A stretch of DNA of 64,000 nucleotides from Bacillota bacterium. GTDB taxonomy: Bacteria > Bacillota > SHA-98 > UBA4971. How positions within the stretch are numbered: the stretch's first letter is position 1; every line of letters starts with the position of its first letter. Below are positions 46,052 to 57,348 of this stretch, in pieces. The position numbers and the translations under genes were made by a program. The notes under the pieces are model-generated. The model was not told where the DNA came from. It saw only the letters and a list, made by a program, of their open reading frames with translations, and ran no database searches. The stretch is from the NCBI GenBank assembly GCA_024653485.1, contig JANLFY010000001.1, forward strand, positions 102,160-166,159, given 5' to 3'.

Positions 46052-47239
46052 GTGGCGAAGGCTACCATCAGAGATGTGGATGTAGGTAGAAAGCGCGTCC
46101 TGGTTAGGGTGGACTTCAACGTCCCGATGGACGCAAGCCGCAAGATAACGGACGATACCCGTATCAAGGCAGCACTGCCGACTATAAAGTACCTTGTCGA
46201 CCGCGGGGCCAAGGTGATCCTTGCCTCCCATCTCGGACGTCCCAAGGGCAAGCCTACGGACGAGTTCAGGATGGACCCCGTGGCCAGGAGGCTTTCGGAA
46301 CTCCTAGAAAAACCCGTACTCAAGCTGAACGAATGCGTGGGCGACGAGGTCAAGGCGACCGTTGCCGCGATGAACCCGGGAGACGTGGTGCTCCTCGAAA
46401 ACCTCAGGTTTCACGCGGAAGAGGAGGCCAATGACGAGGGGTTCTCGAGGGATCTTGCGGACTTGGCCGACCTCTATGTGAATGACGCCTTTGGAACCGC
46501 TCATCGCGCTCACGCGTCAACCGCAGGTGTGGCAAGATTCCTGCCGGCTGTCGCGGGTTTCCTCATGGAGAAGGAGATACGGATCATGGGAAAGGCCCTC
46601 GCCGACCCCGAGAGGCCGTTCGTGGCGATATTGGGTGGAGCAAAGGTGAGGGACAAGGTGGGCGTGGTGCGCAACCTCCTCGACAAGGTGGACACGCTAA
46701 TGATCGGAGGCGGAATGGCGTACACGTTCCTCAAGGCCAAGGGTCTTGAGGTGGGCCAGTCCATCTTAGAGGCCGACAAGATCGATCTCGCCAAGGAGCT
46801 CATGGAGAGAGCCGAGACTAGAGGCGTGAGGTTCCTTCTTCCGTCAGACGTGGTCATCGCCGACCGCATGGCCGAGGATGCGAGGACCCGCGTAGTACAG
46901 GTGGACCAGATCCCGCGGGACTGGCAGGCGCTTGACATCGGACCCGAGACTGTCACAAGGTTCAGCAGGGAGATCGCAGGCGCGAGGACGGTTGTGTGGA
47001 ACGGCCCGATGGGTGTGTTCGAGATGAAGCCGTTCGCCGAGGGCACGCGAGGTGTAGCGAGGGCTCTCGCCGAGTCGAAAGCTGTCACCATAGTCGGGGG
47101 CGGAGACTCTGCGGCTGCCCTCGAAGAGATGGGCTTCGCCGACAAGGTGACCCACGTCTCCACGGGAGGTGGAGCTTCGCTGGAGTTCCTCGAGGGTAGG
47201 GAACTGCCCGGCGTGGCTGTGCTCAAGGACAAGGCGTGA
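46052..47239 (+). CDS. pgk: Phosphoglycerate kinase
   Basis: The product is 395 residues, full length. It has [38 protein letters not shown], the hinge [26 protein letters not shown], and the C-terminal nucleotide loop [15 protein letters not shown] with [11 protein letters not shown]. It makes ATP from 1,3-bisphosphoglycerate. The start GTG 46052 follows AAAGAGGTGATC. It is separated from gapA by a 160-base gap containing a long hairpin. Confidence 0.96.
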   Translation: MAKATIRDVDVGRKRVLVRVDFNVPMDASRKITDDTRIKAALPTIKYLVDRGAKVILASHLGRPKGKPTDEFRMDPVARRLSELLEKPVLKLNECVGDEVKATVAAMNPGDVVLLENLRFHAEEEANDEGFSRDLADLADLYVNDAFGTAHRAHASTAGVARFLPAVAGFLMEKEIRIMGKALADPERPFVAILGGAKVRDKVGVVRNLLDKVDTLMIGGGMAYTFLKAKGLEVGQSILEADKIDLAKELMERAETRGVRFLLPSDVVIADRMAEDARTRVVQVDQIPRDWQALDIGPETVTRFSREIAGARTVVWNGPMGVFEMKPFAEGTRGVARALAESKAVTIVGGGDSAAALEEMGFADKVTHVSTGGGASLEFLEGRELPGVAVLKDKA

Positions 47240-47427
47240 ACGACGATGCGTGTGCCAAAGGGGGCGATGCCTGGGCTGGCCCGTGAGGTGGTGAGCCCTT
47301 CTGCGGGCGAGGCTCCGGGCGAATGAGCCCTGCCCGGAACCGGGCACCGAGGAGCCGTGGGACGTCCTCACGATCCTCACGGCCATCATGGGCGGCGCGG
47401 GCACGCGGGGATGCGGAGGTGAATGGT

Positions 47428-49508
<2,081 letters not shown>

Positions 49509-49515
49509 CAAGCAC

Positions 49516-49537
49516 CCTGGCGGAGGCCTGGCGGAGG
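49516..49537 (+). repeat. Exact 11-bp tandem duplication
   Basis: CCTGGCGGAGG is repeated perfectly at 49516-49526 and 49527-49537, immediately after the eno stop. Part of the window-wide set of two-copy intergenic duplications. Confidence 0.9.
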
Positions 49538-49624
49538 AAGGAAGGGAGACCGTGCGAGGTCCGGCGGCTGAGTGTCCGGGCCGGTACGAGGCGCGGTTGC
49601 CCGGTCAGCCGGCTGGTCGAACGC

Positions 49625-49653
49625 TTGCCACCTCCCTGGCGGTGTGCTACAAT
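49625..49653 (+). promoter_or_regulatory. Promoter of secG
   Basis: TTGCCA (49625-49630), a 17-base spacer and TACAAT (49648-49653) give a good housekeeping promoter about 70 bases upstream of the secG start, so secG need not depend on the glycolytic operon. Confidence 0.7.
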
Positions 49654-49722
49654 GGGTTTTGGTTCTCACCGGGCGGAGAGGTACATCATTTCGTAGAGCA
49701 GCGGCATGGGGGGTGGCAAGCT

Positions 49723-49944
49723 TTGCGAACGGCGCTGATCGTGATCCAGTTCATCGTGTCCGTCGCTCTCATCGTCGTCGTGCTTCTGCAGTCCAGCAAG
49801 GGCGAGGGACTCGGATCCATAGGCGGCGGCGGGCAGTTGTTCTTTGCGAAGAACAAGGGTTGGGAGGACCTGCTGAGCAAGATCACCACCGTGGTGGCGG
49901 TGGCCTTCCTGGTGTCCTCGGTTCTGCTCACTGTGGTTAGATAG
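49723..49944 (+). CDS. secG: Preprotein translocase subunit SecG
   Basis: The product is 73 residues from TTG 49723 behind GGGGGGTGG. It has two hydrophobic helices (TALIVIQFIVSVALIVVVLLQ and TTVVAVAFLVSSVLLTVV) separated by the SecG loop QSSKGEGLGSIGGGGQLFFAKNKG. SecG assists the SecYE channel. The open frame continues upstream but encodes a poor, non-hydrophobic extension across the promoter. Confidence 0.92.
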   Translation: MRTALIVIQFIVSVALIVVVLLQSSKGEGLGSIGGGGQLFFAKNKGWEDLLSKITTVVAVAFLVSSVLLTVVR

Positions 49945-49950
49945 ACCCGC

Positions 49951-49985
49951 GCCCCGTGCCGTGCAAAGGCCGGGGCACTTTGTCC
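49951..49985 (+). terminator. Hairpin after secG
   Basis: GCCCCG-T-GCC (49951-49960) can pair with GGC-CGGGGC (49968-49976) with one bulge, followed by ACTTTGTCC. It lies directly after the secG stop. The T-rich tail is weak, so efficiency is uncertain. Confidence 0.45.
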
Positions 49986-50071
49986 TCGGAGTGCGAGGCG
50001 CGCTTGCGTGCGGTGCGGCTGAGATGTATGGCGCGGCACAGACGATGGAATCGGTCGAGAGGTGAAGTGAA

Positions 50072-52114
50072 ATGCCGGGTATTGCCACGTCGTCCGTCCT
50101 GTACACAACGTTTGCGGGAGCACTTGCGCTAGCGTTCGTCGGCTACCTGATCTCCAGTGTTCTCGCCAAAGATCCGGGCAACGCCACGATGAGAGAGCTC
50201 TCCGGCGCCATCCATGAGGGAGCGATGGCGTTTCTGAAGCGGGAGTACACCGTGGTATTCGTGTTCCTCGTGATAGTTTTCGTCATCCTCGTGGTGGGCA
50301 TAAGCCCGTACAGCGCTCTGGCGTTCGCGCTTGGGGCCGGCGCGTCCATATCAGCGGGCTTCGTAGGCATGCAGATATCCACGCGGGCAAACGCTAGGAC
50401 TGCCCAGGCAGCCACGAAGGGGTTCAACAACGCCCTGCGCGTGGCGTTTCCCGGCGGGGCTGTCATGGGGATGTACGTGGTCGGCATCGGGTTATTCACG
50501 CTATCACTCGTATACTACATATTGGCCAGGCTCCCAGGGCAGGATCCCTTCTCAGCCACGGAACTCGTGGCAGGCTTCAGCATGGGCGCGAGCTTCGTTG
50601 CCCTGTTCGCCAGGGTGGGCGGAGGTATCTACACTAAAGCCGCTGATGTGGGAGCCGACCTCGTAGGCAAGGTGGAGAAGGGCATCCCCGAGGATGACCC
50701 TCGTAACCCAGCAGTCATCGCCGACTTGGTGGGTGACAACGTGGGTGACGTAGCCGGGATGGGCGCGGACCTCTATGAGTCGTACGTCGGCTCCATAGTG
50801 TCGGCCATGGTGATAGCGGTTGCGACGTTCCCCACACCTGAAGCCAAGTTCAAAGGCATAGTGTTTGCTCTGGGGCTCGCGGCGGTAGGAATCATCGCTT
50901 CCGTTATCGCGACGTTCTTCGTGAGGACGAGCGAGACCGGCGGAGATCCGGGCGCGGCGCTTCGGACGGGCACGTTCGCCAGCGCGGCACTTGCCGTGGT
51001 GGGCTCGTTCATTCTTAGCAGGTTCTATTATGGTGAGCTCAACGTCTTCTGGGCGGCGCTCCTGGGGCTCTTGGCTGGCGTTGTCATCGGGCAGGTAGCG
51101 GAGAGGTACACATCTGGGAAGTCCGTCGAGAACCTCGCGAAGACGTGCCTCACCGGACCGGCCACCAACATCATCGGGGGATTCGCCCTCAGCATGAGGA
51201 GCACCGCTCTCCCGCTGCTCTTTGTCGCCGTTGCCATCCTGGTCGCCTTCGCCGCGGCGGGCTTCTACGGAATTGCGGTCGCGGCTCTCGGGATGCTCTC
51301 TATCGCGGGCATGACGGTGTCGGTCGACGCGTACGGGCCCATATCCGATAACGCCGGTGGCATCGCCGAGATGGCCCACATGCCGCCCGAGGTTCGAAAG
51401 ATCACCGATTCACTGGACGCCGCCGGGAATACAACGGCGGCCATAGCGAAAGGGTTTGCCATCGGATCCGCCGCTCTCACAGCGCTTGCATTGTTCTTCG
51501 CATATGCCCAAGCGGTCAAGCTCTCCGTGATGGATCTTCTGAACGCGAGGGTGGTGGCAGGCCTGTTTGTCGGGGCGATGGTTCCCTACATCTTCGCTGC
51601 CAGTGCCATGGAGGCCGTCGGGCGCGCAGCGTTCAAGGTAGTCGAGGAAGTCCGCAGGCAGTTCAAGGAGATACCTGGCCTCATGGAGGGCACGGCGCGC
51701 GCGGAATACGCGAGGTGCGTTGACATCACGACCGCGGGCGCGCTGCGAGAGATGGTCGTGCCGGGACTGTTGGCAGTGGTCATACCTCTCATAGTCGGAA
51801 TAGCCCTGGGTGTGGACACGCTCGGTGGGCTTCTCGCGGGGTCCCTCGCGACCGGCGTGCCGCTGGCAATCCAGCTTGCCAACGCGGGAGGTGCGTGGGA
51901 CAACGCCAAGAAGCACATCGAGGCCGGGAACCTCGGAGGCAAGGGGACACCGGTCCACGCCGCCGCCGTCATAGGTGACACAGTCGGCGATCCGTTCAAG
52001 GATACCGCGGGTCCGGCCCTGAACATCCTTCTCAAACTCATGACCGTGGTCGCTCTCGTCTTTGCACCGCTAATCATCGAGTTGAACGCGGCCATCACGG
52101 GGCTGTTCAGGTAG
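50072..52114 (+). CDS. hppA: Membrane-bound ion-translocating pyrophosphatase
   Basis: The product is 680 residues with about 16 membrane helices. The substrate motif reads [48 protein letters not shown], and a C-terminal acidic site has [29 protein letters not shown] sequence ([20 protein letters not shown]). [18 protein letters not shown] carries alanine at the position where K+-independent enzymes have lysine, so a K+-dependent type is expected. It uses pyrophosphate to pump H+ or Na+; which ion cannot be decided here. The start ATG 50072 follows GAGAGGTGAAGTGAA. Confidence 0.95.
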   Translation: MPGIATSSVLYTTFAGALALAFVGYLISSVLAKDPGNATMRELSGAIHEGAMAFLKREYTVVFVFLVIVFVILVVGISPYSALAFALGAGASISAGFVGMQISTRANARTAQAATKGFNNALRVAFPGGAVMGMYVVGIGLFTLSLVYYILARLPGQDPFSATELVAGFSMGASFVALFARVGGGIYTKAADVGADLVGKVEKGIPEDDPRNPAVIADLVGDNVGDVAGMGADLYESYVGSIVSAMVIAVATFPTPEAKFKGIVFALGLAAVGIIASVIATFFVRTSETGGDPGAALRTGTFASAALAVVGSFILSRFYYGELNVFWAALLGLLAGVVIGQVAERYTSGKSVENLAKTCLTGPATNIIGGFALSMRSTALPLLFVAVAILVAFAAAGFYGIAVAALGMLSIAGMTVSVDAYGPISDNAGGIAEMAHMPPEVRKITDSLDAAGNTTAAIAKGFAIGSAALTALALFFAYAQAVKLSVMDLLNARVVAGLFVGAMVPYIFAASAMEAVGRAAFKVVEEVRRQFKEIPGLMEGTARAEYARCVDITTAGALREMVVPGLLAVVIPLIVGIALGVDTLGGLLAGSLATGVPLAIQLANAGGAWDNAKKHIEAGNLGGKGTPVHAAAVIGDTVGDPFKDTAGPALNILLKLMTVVALVFAPLIIELNAAITGLFR

Positions 52115-52302
52115 GCCTGTGGCGGCCTATGGCGGAATGTGGCTTGGTGCCCCCACGACGCTGTGTATCGTGACGTTTGGGTTCCGTTTGGGCGTCAGGA
52201 TTCGCGTGACCTCTGGGTGACTTGACCTTCGTCGGCGCGCCGGACTCTTGGAGAAGCACCGCGTGAAGCCGGGCGTCGGTGTAATGGAGACGTGGATATT
52301 CC

Positions 52303-52333
52303 GAAGAAGTGCATGGTCTCCATGCACTTCTTC
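52303..52333 (+). terminator. Perfect 14-bp palindromic hairpin between hppA and the HD-domain gene
   Basis: GAAGAAGTGCATGG (52303-52316), a 3-base loop and CCATGCACTTCTTC (52320-52333) make a perfect stem. No T-tract follows, so it is not a standard terminator; it could be an RNA-stability element, a bidirectional structure or a protein-binding palindrome. Another GC-only repeat follows at 52344. Confidence 0.6.
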
Positions 52334-52343
52334 CGCCACTTAC

Positions 52344-52365
52344 GGGGCCCGGGCGGGGCCCGGGC
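52344..52365 (+). repeat. Exact 11-bp GC-only tandem duplication
   Basis: GGGGCCCGGGC is repeated perfectly at 52344-52354 and 52355-52365 and is itself palindromic in its core, so it can fold back. It lies between the 14-bp palindrome and the HD-domain gene. Confidence 0.9.
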
Positions 52366-52420
52366 CCTTCGGTACGCACCCACACATTTCGGCCGGTTCG
52401 GGAAGGAGACGGATGATCCC

Positions 52421-52975
52421 ATGATGTCCAGACAAGACGCGTTTGAACTTGTGAAGAGGCATGTGAAGACCAAGAACCTCATAAAGCACATGCTCGCCAC
52501 GGAGGCAGTCATGAAGGCACTCGCTGAGCACTTCGGAGAGGACGCGGAAAAGTGGGCGTTGGCGGGCCTCCTTCATGACATAGACTACGACGAGACCTCT
52601 CACGACCCTGACCGTCACAGCCTCGTGGGCGGCGAGATGCTCGAGAGGCTGGGACTACCTGGCGACGTAGTGAGCGCTGTCAAGGCGCACAACGAAGTCC
52701 ACGGGATTCCCCGCGAAACTCGCCTGGACAAGGCGCTCTATGCTGTGGATCCTCTGACCGGGCTTCTCGTGGCGGCGGCTCTCATCCATCCGGAGAAGAG
52801 GCTTTCAGCCATAGACGTGGGCTTCGTGATGAACAGGTTCAAGGAGTCGTCGTTCGCACGCGGAGCGAACAGGGACCAGATCAGGAGCTGCTCCGAGCTC
52901 GGCCTCTCGCTCGAAGGTTTCATCGGGATCGGGCTTGCGGCCATGCAGGGAATCGCGGAGGAGCTCGGGCTGTAG
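52421..52975 (+). CDS. HD-domain phosphohydrolase-like protein
   Basis: The product is about 184 residues. LIKHMLATEAVMKALAEHFGED, WALAGLLHDIDYDETSHDPDRHSLVGGEMLERLGLP and VKAHNEVHG give the H...HD...H...D metal-binding order of the HD superfamily. The C-terminal part is helical. It resembles the small HDIG hydrolases of clostridia whose substrate is unknown. The start is one of two adjacent ATGs (52421/52424) behind GGGAAGGAG; upstream in-frame sequence runs over the palindromic repeats and is rejected. Confidence 0.82.
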   Translation: MMSRQDAFELVKRHVKTKNLIKHMLATEAVMKALAEHFGEDAEKWALAGLLHDIDYDETSHDPDRHSLVGGEMLERLGLPGDVVSAVKAHNEVHGIPRETRLDKALYAVDPLTGLLVAAALIHPEKRLSAIDVGFVMNRFKESSFARGANRDQIRSCSELGLSLEGFIGIGLAAMQGIAEELGL

Positions 52976-53018
52976 CCAGGCGAGGGCCCTGCCTTCGGCG
53001 TCGTCCCTCCGGTGTCGC

Positions 53019-53047
53019 TTGAACGCCCCCTGCCGCCATGGTATAAT
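53019..53047 (+). promoter_or_regulatory. Promoter of smpB
   Basis: TTGAAC (53019-53024) and TATAAT (53042-53047) are separated by exactly 17 bases, with an extended TGG before the -10. Transcription would start about 15 bases before the smpB start codon. Confidence 0.78.
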
Positions 53048-53067
53048 GGGCGTGCAGGTGAGGGGCT

Positions 53068-53532
53068 TTGTCAGAGCAGAAGATCGTCGCGACGAATCGA
53101 AAGGCGTATCACGACTATCATATCCATGAGACGTACGAGGCGGGGATAGCCCTCACCGGCACGGAGATCCAATCGGTTCGACGCGGAATGGTGAGCCTTC
53201 GCGACAGCTTCGCGAGAGTGGAGGATGGCGAGGTTCTGCTTTATAACATGAACATAAGCCCGTACGATCATGGGAACAGGTTCAACCACGAGCCCCTCCG
53301 CACGCGAAGGCTTCTCCTACACAAGCAGGAGATCAGGCGGCTCCAGGGCAAGACCCAAGAGCGCGGCTTCACGCTGGTGCCGCTCAAGGTGTACCTTAGA
53401 GGGGGCCTCGCCAAAGTCGAGCTTGCCCTCGCGAAGGGCAAGAAGCTCTACGACAAACGCGAGGCCGTCGCGAAGCGAGATCTCGCGCGTGAGACGGACC
53501 GTGCGATCAAGGAAAGAGCCGGGAGAGCGTGA
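53068..53532 (+). CDS. smpB: SsrA-binding protein SmpB
   Basis: The product is 154 residues, full length, starting at TTG 53068 behind AGGTGAGGGGC. It has [102 protein letters not shown] and the basic C-terminal tail. It binds tmRNA for ribosome rescue. The tmRNA gene starts 19 bases after the stop, so both partners are adjacent and probably co-transcribed. Confidence 0.96.
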   Translation: MSEQKIVATNRKAYHDYHIHETYEAGIALTGTEIQSVRRGMVSLRDSFARVEDGEVLLYNMNISPYDHGNRFNHEPLRTRRLLLHKQEIRRLQGKTQERGFTLVPLKVYLRGGLAKVELALAKGKKLYDKREAVAKRDLARETDRAIKERAGRA

Positions 53533-53550
53533 TCGGGAGCTCAAGTTTGT

Positions 53551-53903
53551 GGGGGCGTTACGGTTTCGACGGGGAGCTGTGACGACAGGGGTAGCGAGCC
53601 GAGATCCCGCCGACCTCGTTAAACGGTGGAACGCACGATAAGTGCCAACAACGAGTACGCTTACGCTGCGTAATTAACGCAGCCGTCCAATCCGGGCTTG
53701 GCCTGGGAGACCGGTGCGGGCGTCATCTAAACCAGGATGCTCTCGTCCCAATTCTCGGAGGGTCGAGTCAAGATCATCGAGATAGCCTCGCGGGGAGCCG
53801 GCGCGGGAGCGCCCCCGGGGCGAACGGAAACCCCACGCTACGCTCGTAGAAGCTCCTCGAGTTGCCTCTTCGGACGCGGGTTCGACTCCCGCCGCCTCCA
53901 CCA
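53551..53903 (+). ncRNA. ssrA: Transfer-messenger RNA
   Basis: The 5' end GGGGGCGTTACGGTTTCGACGGGG is the standard tmRNA opening, and the 3' end GGGTTCGACTCCCGCCGCCTCC-A-CCA gives the T-arm, acceptor and encoded CCA. The acceptor stem pairs 53551-53557 with 53893-53899. The tag reading frame begins at GCC 53644 and encodes ANNEYAYAA, with stop TAA at 53671-53673. It sits directly behind smpB. Confidence 0.97.
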
Positions 53904-53932
53904 TTGGTTTCACACCGCCGCCTCTCCGATGT

Positions 53933-53960
53933 GTCATCCCCAATAGGTCGGACATATGAT
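53933..53960 (+). promoter_or_regulatory. Possible sporulation-type (SigE-like) promoter for the microprotein gene
   Basis: GTCAT at 53933-53937 and CATATGAT at 53953-53960 resemble the -35 and -10 of SigE promoters (GTCATATT and CATACAnT), though the spacing is slightly short. It could also be read as a weak housekeeping -10 (TATGAT). It lies 65 bases before the 40-codon gene. Confidence 0.3.
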
Positions 53961-54025
53961 ATCGTGGCTGTGGGGTATCCGCGGACCACGACAAGCCGGT
54001 GACGGCACGCCGAGGGGGTGGCAAC

Positions 54026-54148
54026 ATGGCAGAGATAACCAAGCCCAAGTCCGGTTGGTTCGGCGGCAACTGGTGGTGGATCATCATCATCATTGCCATC
54101 ATCGTCTTCCCATTCTTCTTCATCTTTCTCATCCCGCTGAATGCTTGA
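54026..54148 (+). CDS. 40-residue membrane microprotein
   Basis: ATG 54026 to TGA 54148 encodes 40 residues, preceded by GAGGGGGTGG at good spacing. The first 15 residues are polar and end in GWFGGN. The rest is a single very hydrophobic helix built from WWW, IIIII and FFF runs and ending FLIPLNA. A strong terminator-like hairpin follows at 54248-54288, so the gene appears to be its own unit. I do not recognise the family; the Gly/Trp-then-hydrophobic plan recalls small spore-associated membrane proteins of Bacillota. Function unknown. Confidence 0.7.
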   Translation: MAEITKPKSGWFGGNWWWIIIIIAIIVFPFFFIFLIPLNA

Positions 54149-54247
54149 ACCATCCGGCGGTCGGTCAGCGGTTGGGGCACGGCCGGGTTGCTTCCGCTGA
54201 CAGCGAGATAGCCCGAATAGCCCATGCTGAAGAGGGCTTGCACTAGA

Positions 54248-54288
54248 AAACCGGGGCGCTCGCGAGGGATGCTCGCGATCCCCGGTTT
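54248..54288 (+). terminator. Strong hairpin terminator after the microprotein gene
   Basis: AAACCGGGG (54248-54256) pairs with CCCCGGTTT (54280-54288), and the 23-base interior contains two CTCGCGA-type segments that extend the stem. The TTTCTGATCAT following provides a short T-run. Because GH31 is convergent it may serve both strands. Confidence 0.7.
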
Positions 54289-54307
54289 CTGATCATCCTC
54301 CTCCCTT

Positions 54308-54335
54308 CAGCACCGGCCGCTCAGCACCGGCCGCT
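54308..54335 (+). repeat. Exact 14-bp tandem duplication
   Basis: CAGCACCGGCCGCT is repeated perfectly at 54308-54321 and 54322-54335, in the gap between the terminator and the 3' end of the GH31 gene. The rest of the roughly 300-base gap holds nothing else I recognise. Confidence 0.9.
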
Positions 54336-54445
54336 CACTCCGCGGCCCGCGGCGAACGCGCGAAGCGTCTGGGCCGGCGAGGGGGGTGGGTCGCTCCTTC
54401 CCTTCGGTCAAGGAGCCAAGGGCCGCGTCGTCCCGTGCCCACAAT

Positions 54446-56938
54446 CTATGCCCACAGTGCCTCGATGCGCACGCCGTGGGCTATTCCATGCACGCCGACG
54501 TACACCTGGTGTCTCGCCGCGTCCACAAAGTACGCGCGCCTTCCACCGCGTATCTCCGACAAGCTGCTTACCTCGCGCAACACCTCGCCACCTAGGACGA
54601 CTCTCGAAGGGGGAGCATCACAGCCCAAGATCCTGATCACTCCGAGGGGAAGCGCGCACGGGTAGCGTTCGTCATGAGCGTCCACGGTGACGCTAAGGGC
54701 CTTTCCGAAGCCGCGCGCCGCGCCGCATGGATCGCCCGGGAGTCCTCCTCCTGACTCCGTCAGCTTGTATCTTAGCTCTACGAACCCAAACGCGCCCGAC
54801 ATGTAGTCCGTGGTTTCGCCGTCGTCCACGTATAGCTCGAAAGCTCGCTCCGGGACACGGGCAGAGGGGTACACGTCGACGATCTCCAGCGCCTGGGGAA
54901 CCTCTCCGACATAGTTCATCTCCCTTCCATACGGGACGATCGCTCCTTCCCTGTAGAAGAGGGGGATTCGCTCGAGGGGCGCGTCAGCTATGACGCATCG
55001 TCCACCCCGCACCTTCTCTCCTGTGTGAAAGTCCACCCAGTCCCCCTCAGGCAAGTACACCATTCGACACGAAGAACCTGGATGGTACACCGGAGCGACA
55101 AGGATGTCCCGCCCGAGCATGAACTGGTCGAAGGCCGCGCGGGCCTTGTCGTCTTCTGGGAACTCCAGCAACATGGCTCGCATCGCTGGGATCCCTTCTT
55201 GGGCGGACTCGCGCATGAGCGTGTAGATGTACGGAAGGAGCCTGTACCTGAGCCTTATGTAGTCCCGGCACACTGACACATACGGCTCTCCAAGCGAATA
55301 TGGCTCCTGCGGCCGGCTTCCGAGCGTGGTGTGATTGCGGAAGAAGGGCGTGAACGCCCCCAACTGCGTCCATCTTGCTACGAGTTCGGGATCGCTGTCA
55401 CCGGAAAAGCCCCCGACGTCCGTTCCTACGAACGATACACCTGACATGCCGAGGTTGAGACACATGGGAACCGCCATCATCAGGTGCTGCCACCAACTCG
55501 AGTTGTCTCCCGTCCAGATGCACGCGTGGCGCTGTATCCCGGCGTGCCCCGCCCTGCTGATGACGAACGGGCGCACGCCTGGCAACAGCTCTCTGAACGC
55601 CTGGCACGTGGCTTCACTCATGAAGTTGGCGTAGGCGTTGTGGACCTGGGCGTGCGGCACCTCCTCTGCGGGCTCCCCGTGAAGCGCCTGGCCTGGCATG
55701 GTCTTCGTAGGAGTGTCGAAGCACGAGGGCTCGTTCATGTCGTTCCATATGCCGCGAACGCCGGCATCGAAGAGCGCTCTGTGCTGCGCTGCCCACCATG
55801 TCCGCACGTCCTCGCGGGTGAAGTCGGGGAAGGCTACGAGCCCTGGCCACACGCTCGCCTCGAACACCTTTCCTCCCGGCAACTTCACGAAGCAGTCCTT
55901 GCTAACGCCTTCCCGATACACGGCGTAGTCCGGGTCGACCTTCACTCCCGGATCGACTATCGCAACGACCTTGAATCCCATCGCCGCGAGCCGCCTCATG
56001 AGTTCCGGCGCGTCCCGGAATCCCTCCGGGTCGAAAGTGAAGACGCGAAAGCCGTGCATGTAGTGGATGTCGAGGTATATGGCGTCGCATGGGATACCGC
56101 TCTCCCGGAAGCGCGAGGCAACTTCCTCGACTTGCTGCTGAGGGTGGTAGCTGAAGCGGGACTGGTGGTACCCGAGCGCCCAGAGCGGCGGCAGGTTCAT
56201 GCGCCCCGTAAGCTCGGTGTACCGTCTCAGGACGCCTTTCGCGTCGGGTCCTGCGAAAAAGTAGTAGCGGAAAGTCTTCTCGTCCGTGGCGAACGAGTAC
56301 TCGTCAGGCGACGACTTGCCCATATCGAACAAGCATCGAGCGGCGCTGTCCAGGAACACGCCATACGCGCCCTGCCGCGAGATCCTCATGAAGAACGGGA
56401 TCGAGACATACATCGAGTCGGTCGAGGGTGTGTGTGGATTTGCGTCGGTGTTCCAGAGCGTCATGGCACAGCCGCGCTTGTCCAGGAACCCGGTGCGCTC
56501 CCCGAACCCGTAGAAATGGTCGCCTTCGTCCAGGAGCTTGCTGCATCCTGCGCCTGTGCCGCGCCATCCCATCCCGCAGCTGGGACTCTCCAGACAAATC
56601 GGCGTTCCGTCCGGCCTCAGGAAATCGATGCGGACAGGTGCCTTCGCGACTCGCACGAGGACCGCCTCGGTCCTAAGCCACACGGCGTCGGAAGAGTCCT
56701 CTATTGTCGCCGCTACTTGCGGCCATGAGGGCTTTGTGCCGGCGCACGATCTCCGCGAGCGGACCTCCTCGATGCCCGTGTCCGCACTCTGAGGACTTGC
56801 CGGGCGCATCTCCACTTGAACGAGGTCGTTAGCGATGAGTCGTACCTCCACGCGAGCTCCATCCGTATACATGATGACGCCGCGTTCGTCAATTCCGCAT
56901 TCCCGCGCAGAACCGATGAGTTCGAGACGCTTTGCCAA
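54446..56938 (-). CDS. GH31-family alpha-glucosidase
   Basis: The product is 830 residues if it begins at TTG 56938, which has GGGAGGC 10 bases upstream; the frame is open for another 130 codons, but that part is Arg/Ser-rich and unlike the family. The order is an N-terminal beta-sandwich with GDHFYGFGERTGFLDKRG, then a barrel with PPLWALGYHQSRFSYHPQQQVEEV, CDAIYLDIHYMHGFRVFTFD, GIWNDMNEPSCFD with probable nucleophile D400, and GTDVGGFSGDSDPELVARWTQLGAFTPFFRNH, then C-terminal beta domains. No signal peptide is seen, so it is cytoplasmic. It probably releases glucose from alpha-oligosaccharides and complements the GH15 enzyme. Confidence 0.9.
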   Translation of the reverse strand: MAKRLELIGSARECGIDERGVIMYTDGARVEVRLIANDLVQVEMRPASPQSADTGIEEVRSRRSCAGTKPSWPQVAATIEDSSDAVWLRTEAVLVRVAKAPVRIDFLRPDGTPICLESPSCGMGWRGTGAGCSKLLDEGDHFYGFGERTGFLDKRGCAMTLWNTDANPHTPSTDSMYVSIPFFMRISRQGAYGVFLDSAARCLFDMGKSSPDEYSFATDEKTFRYYFFAGPDAKGVLRRYTELTGRMNLPPLWALGYHQSRFSYHPQQQVEEVASRFRESGIPCDAIYLDIHYMHGFRVFTFDPEGFRDAPELMRRLAAMGFKVVAIVDPGVKVDPDYAVYREGVSKDCFVKLPGGKVFEASVWPGLVAFPDFTREDVRTWWAAQHRALFDAGVRGIWNDMNEPSCFDTPTKTMPGQALHGEPAEEVPHAQVHNAYANFMSEATCQAFRELLPGVRPFVISRAGHAGIQRHACIWTGDNSSWWQHLMMAVPMCLNLGMSGVSFVGTDVGGFSGDSDPELVARWTQLGAFTPFFRNHTTLGSRPQEPYSLGEPYVSVCRDYIRLRYRLLPYIYTLMRESAQEGIPAMRAMLLEFPEDDKARAAFDQFMLGRDILVAPVYHPGSSCRMVYLPEGDWVDFHTGEKVRGGRCVIADAPLERIPLFYREGAIVPYGREMNYVGEVPQALEIVDVYPSARVPERAFELYVDDGETTDYMSGAFGFVELRYKLTESGGGLPGDPCGAARGFGKALSVTVDAHDERYPCALPLGVIRILGCDAPPSRVVLGGEVLREVSSLSEIRGGRRAYFVDAARHQVYVGVHGIAHGVRIEALWA

Positions 56939-57152
56939 GTTCAGCCAGCCTCCCGTGCCCTGGTCTGGAAAAGCCGGGTCCGAGCGAGCGCACCTCCTCG
57001 ATTCAGGCAGGCGCCGCCGCAACCCTCTGTACACACAACAGTCCCTTGATTCTCCGCGTCTGGGGAAATTCCTGCCAGAACTCTCCGCCTGTTCAGGTCG
57101 CCGCGGCCCCGAGCCCCGCGGCAACGTCCCGGCGTCCCTGCCCCGGCGTCCC

Positions 57153-57181
57153 TTCATTTCCAGTTCAAGATGGCGTATAAT
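57153..57181 (+). promoter_or_regulatory. Promoter upstream of aspA
   Basis: TTCATT (57153-57158), a 17-base spacer and TATAAT (57176-57181). The leader to the aspA start would be about 160 bases. No riboswitch was recognised in it. The divergent GH31 gene starts 215 bases to the left; no clear promoter for it was found in the same gap. Confidence 0.55.
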
Positions 57182-57348
57182 CGGGATAGCTCCTACTGCT
57201 CCGATGGGTGAGACAGATGCCCCGCTTGGCGCAGTGACGGGTCCAAGATCGGTGGGATGATCGCGGGCGGGTCGTATGCGCGGCGGGACCGCGACCGACG
57301 GCGTAGAGCAAGGCGCAACGCAACGCACGGCTCACTGGGGGTGTTCAG

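Noticed and set aside
56939..57328. N-terminal extension of the GH31 gene (130 codons)
   Set aside because: The residues are Arg/Pro/Ser-rich with no family similarity and overlap the promoter region of aspA; TTG 56938 with a good Shine-Dalgarno fits better.
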